A stretch of DNA of 64,000 nt from positions 33,243,183-33,307,182 of the forward strand of contig CM077116.1 of NCBI GenBank assembly GCA_039619475.1. Reading direction: 5' to 3'. Below, in pieces: positions 44,900 through 56,294 of this stretch (position 1 is its first letter; each line of letters starts with the position of its first letter). The translations under genes and the position numbers were made by a program. The notes below the pieces were generated by a model. It was not told the DNA's origin. It ran no database searches and saw only the letters and a list, made by a program, of their open reading frames with translations. Source of the DNA: Icerya purchasi. Its lineage: Eukaryota > Arthropoda > Insecta > Hemiptera > Monophlebidae.

Positions 44900-47800
44900 C
44901 CGATTTCTGTGAACAATCAACTTTGCCTTAATTTTATAACGTTGATATCAATCTATCTAATGTACAGGAATTATTATCTGCCGAATACATGCGGTATTCT
45001 ATATGTATACTGGGAAGCTGGGGTTCCGCGTAAGCCACGTCTTTTACGCCTTTTTAATAAATTCGTAATTTAACCGATCTAAAAGACTCGGTCAATTATC
45101 TCCGTAGCACCGTCAGCAACGAAGCGTAAGCGAATAGAACTTAATGACACAGCCCTCCCTGGTGGAAAATTGGCGTGTTTCACTACCGTAATAGCTGAAT
45201 TTTTTAATAAAAGAATCAGATTCCGGATAAAATGTTCCTTTTTTTCCGATTTCCGAATTCCGAATTTTAACACCGAGATTAGTAAACATGGGAGTGACTT
45301 TAGCGATAAGTGTTCTAGAGACACTTTTGTTTTATATGCCGAAAAAATTATGTAAATTTCTTTCCTCCTCTTCTTCTTCTACAAATAAAGGCGGTCCCAA
45401 ACTTCACCCCTCGTTATGCCTAAAAATGTTATCTGCAACGCTTTTTTTCTTTTTTTTTGTTTTTTGCATTTGCTGATATTTAAGTGAAGGTCACATTGAT
45501 GCTGTAGTTCTTGCCACTTAACTACGTAGCAGAAGTGTATTTTTAACTTTCATTCGTTGGAACCATCAAGGCCACATCATCATGCTATTTCTGGAATTTT
45601 TCATTAAACTTGAAAAGAAATATTGTTCTCGATAACCAGATCGATGCAATACACATATTTTTACACCATCTATTATGACGGCGGTAAGGGAATATTCTCT
45701 TACAACGGTAATTAGACATTAAACTTTCGCGCATCCTGTTCGTTATACTATAAATTAATAGTAGTATATTACGCGATAACCGAAACAATTAAAATATATT
45801 CAACAAATTGCATCGGAAAAAACGTGTTCGTATCGGCGCGTAAATGTTTTGATTTCTTCGGCTCCGTTTATTTGTGCTGTTATAAGGTGTTCTTCTGCAA
45901 AGCGTTTATTCGTTTTAATGTATTATTGGCCAATTTAGTAGTGTACCTGCTGATGATTCCATCGAATACGTTTCGTAAAGTTCCGACACGAAACAATTAA
46001 TTAATAAACATTTAAGACTAATCGAAATTTCGTATTTCATTAAATAAGGACTATTTCTTGGTTGACAAGCCGCCCGCAAAAAAAAAAAAAAAAAGAAGAA
46101 AAAGGAAAAAGGAAAGATTCCTTTTAAAGGTCTTTTAGCCGGTATAAGTTAAATAACCGCCTTAAATGTTCCGGTAAGGTCGCAAAGAGGGTTTGTAGTG
46201 CGTGCGCTAGAAGATTAAAATGTTTAATTTTTAAAATGTCTTTTCTACACGACGCGAGGGGGAATCGTAGAGATAGTTTCTTTAAGTTTTGGATTGCAAA
46301 AATAACGACTGCGCCATTTTCATTAGCGTGAAAGTGATTGAAAATTTCTGAGAAAAAAAAAAGACCGCGAAATAAAGAGCCGATTTTGGCATTGCCGGCA
46401 GGTGGTTATTTCACTTTGAGAAATGTGCGAACGGCGTGCTATTTTTAATTAAAACCGAATTGGTCAAGCGCGAAAAATCATGCGCTAAATTCGGCTGTAT
46501 GAAACGAATTAACAAAAAATAGCTGTTTACTCTTTTTAAGAGGAAGTATTCGAATTTTTTAGGCGAACTAAAAAAATTTACAGTTTTATCCGACACTGCT
46601 TTTTGGCTGACTACTGATTCAGTTCGGTTACATTCATTTACGCAGCAGTTTTTAATTTACAACAATACCGAGAACTTCTCCGCTAAAATGCTGCAGATTC
46701 GATCAATTCTTAATTATAAACGGCCATTCCGCTGATGTACACATAAAAAACAACTACAATAAAATTAACTTAAATTACTTTAATCTTATTATTTGAAAAT
46801 TAGAAAATTATCTTTCATCAAAAACGAAACATATAGATGGAGTAGTAGAAACTTTGAAAATAAAAAACACAAAAAAAATGGAAACAAGTTATCTAAAAAG
46901 CCGTACGTAATAACTCTGCCCGATTAGATACGTAATGGTCGGCAATCCAACCTACGATTTCAAAGCATACTTAAATTAACCGAAAAAATAAATAAAATCC
47001 ATCGTCCATCGAATACACTTTAACCGAAATGCCTTTTTTTCGCATTTTTTCTTACATCACTAAAAACAGCCAGGCCGAATTTGCTCGTTCCAAATCCAAT
47101 AACTAATTAGCCCCCCCCCCCCTTAATACGCTATCGGAAATAAATGGCGTCGTATATTGTTTAAGCGCAATCGTGTCGCGAAATTTGTCCACGTCGCATT
47201 CAAATGTACACATTTATATCGACGTATTCGATTCTGAGTTTGCATTAATTACATGTTGAAACTAAAACAAAAAAAAAATTAGACACTTCGGGCTTTTTTT
47301 GAAAACATAGTTAAGACGCGAATAATTATAGATTGCTTTTTGCGGAACAATATATGTTGGCACAGACCACGGATGACGAAAATTAAGTGACGTGAAAAAC
47401 GAAAAGAAATTCAAAAATCTCCGCAAAAAAAAGGCATAAATGCAAGTTAGCGAACACTTTGCACAATGAAGGCTAAAGTGAAGCTGAAAATTTTGGAGTG
47501 GCGCTGTCACGTGCCCGGAATAATGACCCATCGCAGAATTTGTTGTTTTTATTGCCCATTAAAGTTATACAAAAGTTATGAAATCATCTTTTCAATAACA
47601 TTTGGCTTGCACGCCTGTTAACTAACTTCAAATGTGAACTTTTTTCGATGTACAGCGAGCACGCCATACCGCTTCAATTGCTGACACATGAATCGTTGTA
47701 AAGAATTACATTGGTTTTCCAACGTTTCACTGCTCAGTGTTCGTATGAAAACAATTCTGTCAGTAATAAATAGCGCGAGTAGTAATAAACAGCGCGAGTT

Positions 47801-47985
47801 TGTAACAGTAAAACAAATTTTTCTTAGTGGACTAGGTAGATTAATTCGATTTATAAATGGTATTTTCGAAAATTGTGATCTGACTGAATTAATTCTCCGT
47901 ACATTCCGAAGCACTTATTATATATATGTATATCATCAATCATTTTTCCCGTCTTCATTCAACATCATTGCAATCGAATACATAC

Positions 47986-48024
<39 letters not shown>

Positions 48025-48400
48025 AACCATATATGTATGTATTTTTCATCGTTGCTGTTAAAACGAGTTTCGTTTTGAACTCTAAAATATTTTTCATCCA
48101 TTTCATCATCCTACTTGTTTGCGACCGGTATTCTCGACTGTAATTATCTGTTATCGCGCGACAAGTTACATTAAAAAAAAAAAACACAAAAAAAAGGAAT
48201 GCAACAATTATGTTTAAAAAGATTAATAAAACGTAACTAGTGGTGAACGCATATCGTATTATTAGAAAAAGGCAATCGTATATTTTCCTGGCCGCTGCAA
48301 ACGTGTATATATAACTTTCAAGCATCCGAGATAAAAGTTAACCGACATCGTGCCTCTTTTAGTGAAAGACAATCAATGATAAATGAAGTATTAAAAAGCT
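44900..48400. other. Unassigned DNA
   Basis: Includes an A-rich run at 46078-46110, a C tract at 47111-47122 and a TA run at 47991-48022. Short ORFs (for example 47618-47914 minus and 45170-45355 plus) have no family signature. No transposon ends were found. Confidence 0.45.
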
Positions 48401-48401
48401 G

Positions 48402-48677
48402 TATATGTGACGGTTGCTAAGGAAAGGTACATCTATGTCAGAAAACAAGTTCTCGAGAAAAACGCGTTTAAAGTTGCACAGTATAATACACTTTTCTAAG
48501 GGGCAATTTTAAACATACAATTACGATTTACAACTGGAAAAAACGTTTGTATTCACCAGTTTAATCGATTTTTCACGTTAAAGAGCATGTGCTTTTTCAA
48601 GTGTCCGAAACCATTGTCAAGTCAAAACCGCATTTTTGACACACCATGTACCTTTTCTCAGCGACCGTCACATATAT
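48402..48677. repeat. MITE with about 45-bp terminal inverted repeats
   Basis: The left end TATATGTGACGGTTGCTAAG and the right end read inverted (TATATGTGACGGTCGCTGAG) match, and similarity continues through AAAGGTACAT and TGTCA. The element is about 275 bp with no ORF. The target duplication is TA or TATA, since the ends themselves are TATA. It is a non-autonomous DNA transposon, perhaps of the Tc1/mariner type. Confidence 0.8.
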
Positions 48678-48679
48678 GC

Positions 48680-50200
48680 TATCGCGTATCCAGCCGGTAT
48701 AATAAATTAATGAAATAAATTTAAAGAATTAATTTTTTACTAAATCCTAAAATATGTTCTGTTTTGTTATCGTTATTATTATCAATTTTTTACCACGATT
48801 TCGGATATATCTGTATTTTTTCTGATTAAATTGCTTCCCAAATTTGGCGTAACGGAGAGCCGCGGTGGTAGTCAACACTCTTTCGAGTATCAATCTCGAT
48901 CGTGTGAACACGTCTTTATCAAATGCTGCACTCTCGCCCCACACACAACGATGAGTGTCTCTATTCGTGATTAAATTTTATTATTATTATTTTTAAACGA
49001 TTTATAATACTCAGATTAAAATCCAACGACCATGAAAATGCAACTGTACACAAAACCGATTATGATGGTAAACACACCGAATACAATTTACAAGTCACAT
49101 CAAATTCCATCTATGTACTGAATTATGCGAACGAATCCATACGGAGTTATATTAAAAGAGGGAAAAAAATGAAATGTAAAATCTCGCCTGTTCGATTCCG
49201 TCCGACGAAGAGTGGATACGCGGACTGGCTGCTAAAAAGTGTGTACATTCCGTTCCTCAAAGATTTCTTACTAACTCTGGTATTCGGTGTTGCTGACTTT
49301 TGTCTTTTTCTTTTTTGTTTGGTTATTATTATTATTATTATTATTAACATTATTTATGAGAATAGTTTATAAAATCTAATTTAGTTTGGATATTTTAACT
49401 GTACCGATATATCGTGACGGGTTAGATTAATAATGACTAGTTCGGAATAAACGGTTGCTGTAAAATTACCCAAAATCATTAAACAGCCGACTAAAAAAGA
49501 TAACAATTACTACGTCGCTATTAACGTGCACGAACACCGATTTTCAAAGCTACGCTGGAGCGAGTAAGTTCCATCACAACTGATATCGAGTCTGTCCTGT
49601 CCGGCATTCACTTATCAAACATCTATCAACTTGAATATATATGTGAACGTAGAATTCCCCATTATTTCTTAAAAAAGTCACCAGATGATCTTGTGCTTTT
49701 AAATTAGCGACCGTAAATGGAATTTCTTAATTTTAATATGTTTTTCAATAAAGCTCGTTCAAATCTGTTCTGAACAATTTTGTCGTTTTCTCAACCCGAA
49801 TAAATTTTATTTTCTCATCTACTACCTTCGGATAGCACCCCTGATAATAAATATATATATATATATATATATTAATTACAACGTAATTCTTAGGCTACCC
49901 TCCTTTAGAAAAAATGTTCCAATTTTATGTAACGTCTGTTATATTTTATAGAATTTTTGTAATTGTTATTTTACAAATGTCACAATTTTATGTAACGAAA
50001 TATGTAATGAAAAGTGTAACGAACAAATGTCTTCATTTTATATAATGAAAGTTAAATGTTAGGATAGGATTTTTGTGATTATGTTATTTTTTTTTGTGTT
50101 GGTTGCGGTAAGAATCACAAATTTTGATAATTTTATACAAAGTATAGAAGAGAAAGAGACAGAAATGAAAGTAAGAGGGGTCAAGGGGGCTAGTGCACAT
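48680..50200. other. Unassigned DNA
   Basis: An ATT run at about 49324-49345 and a TA run at 49851-49871. No gene or element was recognised. Confidence 0.5.
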
Positions 50201-50201
50201 G

Positions 50202-50383
50202 CACGACTACACTCGAAACTGACTATAGTCGTTTGATTTATTGATATACAAATGAATCTCAAGTGTATCCTATATACTGCTGTATACTAATTAGCGCACG
50301 CATATTGTATCAACGCTCAGGATCGAACCCGAGACTTCCGAAGCGGAAGCCAAGCGCTCTAGCCACCAAGCCATCGCAACGAC
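50202..50383 (-). mobile_element. tRNA-derived SINE, second copy
   Basis: Matches 1307-1490 along tRNA-like head and body. The minus strand has A box TGGCTTGGTGG, the CTTCC...GGAAG hairpin, B box GGTTCGATCC, and the body with GTATACAGCAGTATA and CAATAAATCAAACGACTATA. The loop differs by one base from copy 1 (GCTTC against GTTTC). Confidence 0.82.
50320..50373 (-). promoter_or_regulatory. Internal Pol III promoter of SINE copy 2
   Basis: B box at 50320-50329 and A-like box at 50363-50373 on the minus strand. The A box has one change from copy 1 at a normally conserved position (TGGCTTGGTGG). Confidence 0.6.
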
Positions 50384-50384
50384 A

Positions 50385-51654
50385 TACATGTATCGTGAAG
50401 AACTGATATTTTCGACCAAAGAATGATGAAACGGAGTGTCACAATCGAATAAGCTCCCTATGGCGGACCATTGGGCTTTCCGTAAAAAAAAAAAAAAAAA
50501 AAAAAAAAAACTATCAGATAAAAAAAAATCGAAAGGGAAAATAAAAGAAAAAATTGACCGCGATCCCACCTCGAAACAACGGTGCCGTCTCCTCAAAGGA
50601 GATTTCACGAAGCCTCCAAACCACATGTCCAGTAACGAAATTCCGGTACAAAAACGCATATATTTCACGAAAATTACATAAAAAACATTAATTAAACGAC
50701 GGACCCAACGTGAAAATACGGCAGGAACAAAATTATAACAAAAAAAAAAAAAAACAACAATCTTTTAAAAAAATAACAAGCTTTAAAAAAAACCCGGCAA
50801 AATCGATTAGAACATACGGGGTGGCGTTTAAATTTACAGAAAAAACCCGTAACACGGCGACTAGATACATGTTGTCACGATCAGCCAATAACGACGTGTG
50901 TGTAACTTGACTGACAATCGCAATATCTGGCCGAATAACCGAATAACAATTAATAAACGTGATAAATGTAATAATCGCATCGATGTTTCTAGAACATCTC
51001 CGAATCATACCGCGTTACCCGCTCCGTTTGACTTTTACGGGATTTGATAAATCTTCCCTCGGCTCGATGCTGCTCAGCGCAGCTTTTACATGACACGCAT
51101 TCGCCCCGGACTCATATAGTTACCTCCGCTATCGGCCGCTACCAGTAATATACTCGCACACAGGCTCAATCCCGACACATCCGTCCGTTCGACTGTGTAC
51201 GGGAATTTTGGTTTTAGCCGATAAGCATCCTCGATACCTACAGGCTCGCGACTACGCCGAATAAAATCGGTTTTCGAAAGACCACGAATTAATGATTTCA
51301 CTAGAGAGGAATATTCTTATAAGTCGAACATCGCTAGAAGATGGCGCTGCAGATACTGAATTCGCCTCAATATGTATCAAAAGATCCATACTTCCGACCT
51401 CGTCTTGAGGACATCTCTTGGCTATCTAAATGATACATCTATAATATTTACGGAAGAGTAAATTTCCATTGACTTTGTCATTGTTAAGAAATATATATTT
51501 TACAGTTTGCCTAGCGATTTCTGTTACAGTTACATATTTCATAACGCTTTTTCATAGCGGTTTTAAATAACGTTTTTTGTTTTTTTTTTTTCTTCTTTCT
51601 ATACATTATTCCCGGGGCAGGAATGGCGTTTTCATTAGTGCACATATACAGCTA
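50385..51654. other. Unassigned DNA with A tracts
   Basis: An A tract at 50485-50510 and A-rich stretches to about 50790. ORFs across these tracts are Lys- or Phe-rich artefacts. No element was recognised. Confidence 0.5.
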
Positions 51655-53307
51655 TCAACGTTAATGTATTCGGACACGCGTAAAGTTCAATAATAAACGT
51701 GACTTAAATACACGTGTCCCAGTATACGATTTTCGAACAACTAACGACGAAATATGTTTACTGTAGTAACGCCTAAGGGAACACGTCCGGTAAATAGAAT
51801 TTACATTACCACAGTAGTCATCCCACAAAAATTAAAATTGCAAAAAAACTCATCATTTAAAGGTAACAAAAATATTCGGACATCTAGCTCATATCTTTCA
51901 TGAAGATGACTCATTTATCTGATCATTTATCTGTCATCAGGTGATTCATACCTGTACGGAAAGGCTTTTACGTAATCGCTGGTCACCACCAGGTGGCACA
52001 TCTTCGCGTAAAGTACGATTAAAAGCATAATGCCGCGAAAAGGTAAAAATACAGGTTTCGGAGTGCGAAAATTAACTAATTTTAATCGTCGCGCAAAAGG
52101 CAAAACTTATCGTGAAATCGAGATATTGTTGAATGTCAAAAAAAGTACACGGTATAGACGATATTTGTTGAAGATTCGAGCTTGAACGCCAGGTTAGATC
52201 TTATTCCTCAGAAAGGATGACCATGTAAATTGACACACCGTGGGACGAGCGATTCATCATGAAGGATATAAAGAAAAATCCTACAATTCACGCGTCGAAA
52301 TTCGGAGTTTCTCCAACACTTTCAACTGAAAGTTCACCATCCTTCGAATCATCTGTCGAGTCATTAAAAAGAAGAACGGTTAAAATTCGCATAAATGAAC
52401 GTAATCGAAAAAAAACGTTTAAATTTTTCCGGAGAAAACCAACAGCGTGATTTTAATTATTGAAAATCGGTCATGTTCCGAAGTGTGGCGAAAATCAAAA
52501 GAAGAATTAGAGAAAAACGTAATTTAAACGCTACAGTGAAACACGGAGGCGGAAGTTTCGGGGGTGTTTCACGAGTGGGGAATTTGGAATTTATCGATGT
52601 CAACATGAATGCCGAAATGTATGTTAACGTTTTAAAGAAAAATTTAAAAGCAAGCGCTGCCAATTTGGGGCTAGAAAAGCGTTTTAGTTTTTACCAAGGC
52701 AATGACTCCAAACACAAATCATATGGCTATCTCGCAGTATATTGTTTTACAACTGCCCAAAAGTGATTGAAACTCCCCCACAGTCACCAGACATGAACCC
52801 TATTGAAAACTTATAGGAAATATTGGATCGAAAAGTACGTAAAAACATATCTGTACTCGTATGTATATTTTTTTCATTTTTTAAAATAAAATTTCTAACA
52901 GAAAGAAGCTAAAAGAGGTGTTGCTACGCGAATGGAAAAATATTTCCCTGGCTACAACTGCTAAATTGGTTGAGTCGATGCCGCGAAAAATGTCTGCCGT
53001 AATAGAGTAAAAAGATTTACCTACTAAGTATTAATTTTTTTTTTTTGTTCAAATTTTAAATGATTTTTTTTTTTTGCTTCGTTTTCGAAAAGTCCGAATA
53101 TTTTTGTTACCTTTTTAAATCGCAATGTTTTAAATTTTTTAAAGTTTTATGAAAATAAATATTTTTAAAAATTTTCAGATATTTCTTCTTGGTAATAGAT
53201 ACTACAAACTAATTTCGTCGTTACTTGTTCAAAAATTATATTCGAATGCCACTTTTTTTTCACGTTTATTGTTAAATTTTAAGTGTGTTCGAATACACTA
53301 ATGTTGA
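51655..53307 (+). mobile_element. Tc1-type transposon with long TIRs, degenerate
   Basis: About 1.65 kb. The left end (51655 to about 51767) and the right end inverted (about 53195-53307) match over about 115 bp with many substitutions: TCAACGTTAATGTATTCGGA against TCAACATTAGTGTATTCGAA at the tips, AATAAACGTGA inside, and CTAACGACGAAAT near the inner edge. Such long TIRs mark one branch of Tc1-like elements. The left flank is TA; the right is changed. The transposase relic inside is described separately. Confidence 0.87.
52031..53010 (+). pseudogene. Tc1 transposase, frameshifted
   Basis: Plus-strand pieces follow the order of a DD34E transposase. MPRKGKNTG opens at 52031, and GKTYREIEILLNVKKSTR is the first helix-turn-helix. 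RDERFI-like DERFIMKDIKKNPTIHASK (52240-52295) is the second. VKHGGGSFGG, then NMNAEMYVNVLKKNLKAS and LGLEKRFSFYQGNDSKHKS (52536-52715) cover the second catalytic region, but the usual QQDND reads YQGND, so the Asp is lost. SPDMNPIENL followed by a stop where W is expected (about 52783-52815) holds the final Glu. MPRKMSAVIE ends it at about 53010. The first Asp is not visible. Several shifts and stops make it a dead copy. Confidence 0.87.
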
Positions 53308-53309
53308 TC

Positions 53310-54575
53310 ATTGTACCTTGCAAATAGGAAATTCTGATATATATATATATCTATTATTTGAACTTTAATTAAATAGTCGTGGCCGAAATAGGCGCCGTTG
53401 CTAAAAATCAAACTGAGCAGGATTTCCGCATTAAACTCGGAACGTATCATCATCAATAATTAGGTGGGTCAATATGTATCTTTTGTCATACTTGTTAGTT
53501 TCAGTTGACGAAAACTATCCCCTGCTTTCGTTACTTAAAACTTTTACAAATCAAAAATTAAACTAAACGTAATTTTAATTTAGAAAATTTCGATCTGCTT
53601 TATTCCTTTTTGGTGTCCAAAAATCGGATGTAGTGTAACTGATTGCCGCGCGTAACTGATGAGGACGTAGAGAAGAATTCGTTGAAATAGTAAATGCCAA
53701 GTTATTTATAGTTGGATAAAATACCAGCGTAAGCACTGCCGATTTTGATACGTTTATTTCGGCCCGCGTCATCTTCTTTCAGTGCATTTTATGTCCAGGC
53801 GTGTTGATTCATCTGGACGTTAGCCTGGAAAGTATTATTATTATTATTATTTATTATTGGCAACCTTTTACATTCCGTGTTGCTATTCAAATTCCACCGG
53901 GATTTTATTGTATGTTTGTCAGTGAAAAATTTCAAATATTACCTTCTGTATCGGCACAAACTTCAGTCATTCAGTAATTTCGCGTTAAAAGGAAAAAGCG
54001 ACAAAAGCAGCAACGTTTTCTGTGACGGACTTGTCCATTTTTTTTTTTCGATAATTTGGCCAGATTATTTACTCGAAAAATATTCTTGACCCATTTTGTA
54101 ATGGACGCTACGACAAATCTGATTTTCATACTCCGCATTGTTTTTCGAAAATTGCCGTGCTTGTAACTGTTATGTAGTGATTCTATCAAAATAAAAAAAA
54201 AAAAAACATCAACGTGTCAAAGTCATTAATTGTCAACATTGCACGACGTACACTTTGCTAATTATTGTTGATAATTTATTTTATTTTTCTACTTTATTTA
54301 CAGTAGTACTACTTATTGCGTTTCGGTTATGATCACTTAATTAACATAGATTTAAAGATAACGCATTAGCTCCTTGTGAATAAGATATATGTCTAATTTA
54401 TGTGTAATTAGTATATTATGCCGTGGAACGTCCTTTAAATCTTCCGTCGGTATACCGAAATCTACAATCCTTGTACCTTTTACATTCGATTAAACTTTCT
54501 TTAACCGCTTTTAGTAAAAAATTCACATCCTAATCCTGACGACACGTTACTTATTTTATTTTTATTCTTCCATGC
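53310..54575. other. Unassigned AT-rich DNA
   Basis: An ATT run near 53836-53856 and an A tract near 54190-54205. A 65-codon minus-strand frame at 53575-53772 is unassigned. Confidence 0.5.
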
Positions 54576-54582
54576 ATTTTCA

Positions 54583-56293
54583 AACGGACTAGCCATCTCA
54601 ACAAGTAAAGCAATGTGTATCCATTTTTACAGGGGGCGTCGTGCAACTTCCAGCTTACTCCTAAAATTAAATAACTATCCTATTCCTCAAAAAACAACGG
54701 TCAAATTCCTTGGGTTATCTTTCGACTCCAGGCTTACGTGGAAGCCTCATATTTCTGAATTAAAACTGAGATGCACCAAAGCTATTCCTATTCTGAAATA
54801 TCTGGCGAGTTCCAGATGCAACATCAATTCTAAATTCCTCCGTAACATATATAGATCGCTTATCTTATCAAAAATCAACTACGGGTGCCAGGTGTACTCT
54901 TCTGCAAGTAAATCATTACTGAAGTCCTTCGATCCCGTGCACCATGCCGCTCTGAGGACTATCCTGGGGGTGCACCGAACATCTCTGGCAGCCAGTATGT
55001 GCGCTCTAACCGGCTACCCCCCTCTCTCTAACTACCGAAACTATTTCACACTACGAAACACGTACCGTTATCTCAACTACATACAAAACTTTCCGTTTCA
55101 CTTAGATAAATGCCCTCTGAAGCCAAGTTTTTCAGATGACCCCCTGCTGGAGGTAATGTCTGTCTTGAAAGAATACGGGATCACGTTCCTAGAGAGGCCA
55201 ATACCGAGCCCAATGATTATGATTCCCCCTTGGATGCCCAAAAAAACGAACATCGATACATCGTTGAAATCGAATCCAGGTACAAAAAATTTCCAGTGTT
55301 CGGCAGAAATGGCAGCCAGAGAAATTAGAAAATATGTGGACCACCTAGTATATTACACAGATGGAGCTAAGGTAAAAGGCGAAGCAGGACCACTAGCGGC
55401 ATCGTGTGCCTTTGTGGGGCAGGGCATCTCACACCAAGCTAGACTTAACGATGCCTGTGATGCATTGGATGCAGAACTGCACGGAATTTCCTACTGCCTC
55501 CAGCACTTAGCCACGGATTACAACAAATCTATAAAAGTTCTAATAGCCACAGATACCCTACAGGCGTTATGCATGCTGGAAAACCAAAAATGCAGCAACC
55601 CGCTAATAGCGAAAATACATTACCTTCTAAATCAGTTAAACCAAAAGAACAGTCGGGTGACGTTCATATGGGGACCCCCTGAACACATCAGAGTACCTGG
55701 TAATGAGAGGGTCGATGTGGAAGCGCGTTCAGCGTTGTCCTCGCCAATGCCAGAGGACTCGGACCTACCATAATCGATGATGCATATTTTTCTAAAGAAG
55801 TGCGAGAACCAATGGAAAACAGAATGGGCAGCTACGACAACGTTCTTAAAAAACATTAAGCCCACAGTCGAACCATGGTGGCCACCAGAGGGAATATCCC
55901 GGCATGATTTTAAAAGTCTTAGTCAGCTGCGAATCGGCCACGTCACTATGTCGCACGGTCATATAATTAGCAAATCTTCGCCTCCCACTATGTGCCTCTT
56001 CTGCGACCAGGCTGGTTTACCGACAGTTCCACACATACTTCTCACGTGCCCAAAGTTCGCCACGTTCAGGGCGCAACATAGCCTACCCAGTAACATACAG
56101 GATTGTCTGGCAAATACTGCAACTAATGTCAGAAGGGTTATAGCCTTCGTCAGAACGAGTGGTTTGACCGAACACATATAAGTTACCTCCATATATGTGT
56201 TGTAATGACCTTAGTAGTTACAAACGGCGCATATGAAAAAAAATGTGAGGAGGAGAATTAAAAAAAAAACAAAAAAAAAACAAAAAAAAAACA
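54583..56293 (+). mobile_element. Non-LTR retrotransposon 3' half, well preserved
   Basis: About 1.7 kb, 5' truncated within the RT, with a 3' UTR and an A tail interrupted by single C residues (56249-56292). The base composition (more G and C than the flanks) and long open frames make it one of the youngest-looking elements here besides the 15.1-kb copy. No target duplication could be fixed. Confidence 0.85.
54613..56181 (+). pseudogene. RT thumb, RNase H and zinc knuckle ORF with one stop
   Basis: The frame is open from before the ATG at 54613 to TAA at 55771-55773, then continues in the same frame to 56181, about 522 codons. It begins after the RT catalytic motif, in GLAISTSKAMCIHF and KFLGLSFDSRLTWKPHI (RT thumb). 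RNase H has YYTDGAKVKG, ALDAELHGISYC, ATDTLQALCML and GNERVDVEARSA, so its four acids are kept. In FIWGPPEHIRVPGNE the usual WIPSH is changed to WGPPEH. The C-terminus has LRIGHVTMSHGHI and the knuckle CLFCDQ...HILLTCPKF. The only clear defect is the stop after DSDLP. The layout agrees with the 36.3-kb element, and both differ from family A. Confidence 0.88.
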
Positions 56294-56294
56294 A

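Noticed and set aside
50291..50681. 125-codon minus ORF and 81-codon plus ORF
   Set aside because: Both cross an A/T homopolymer, and the minus ORF is partly the SINE; no protein signature.
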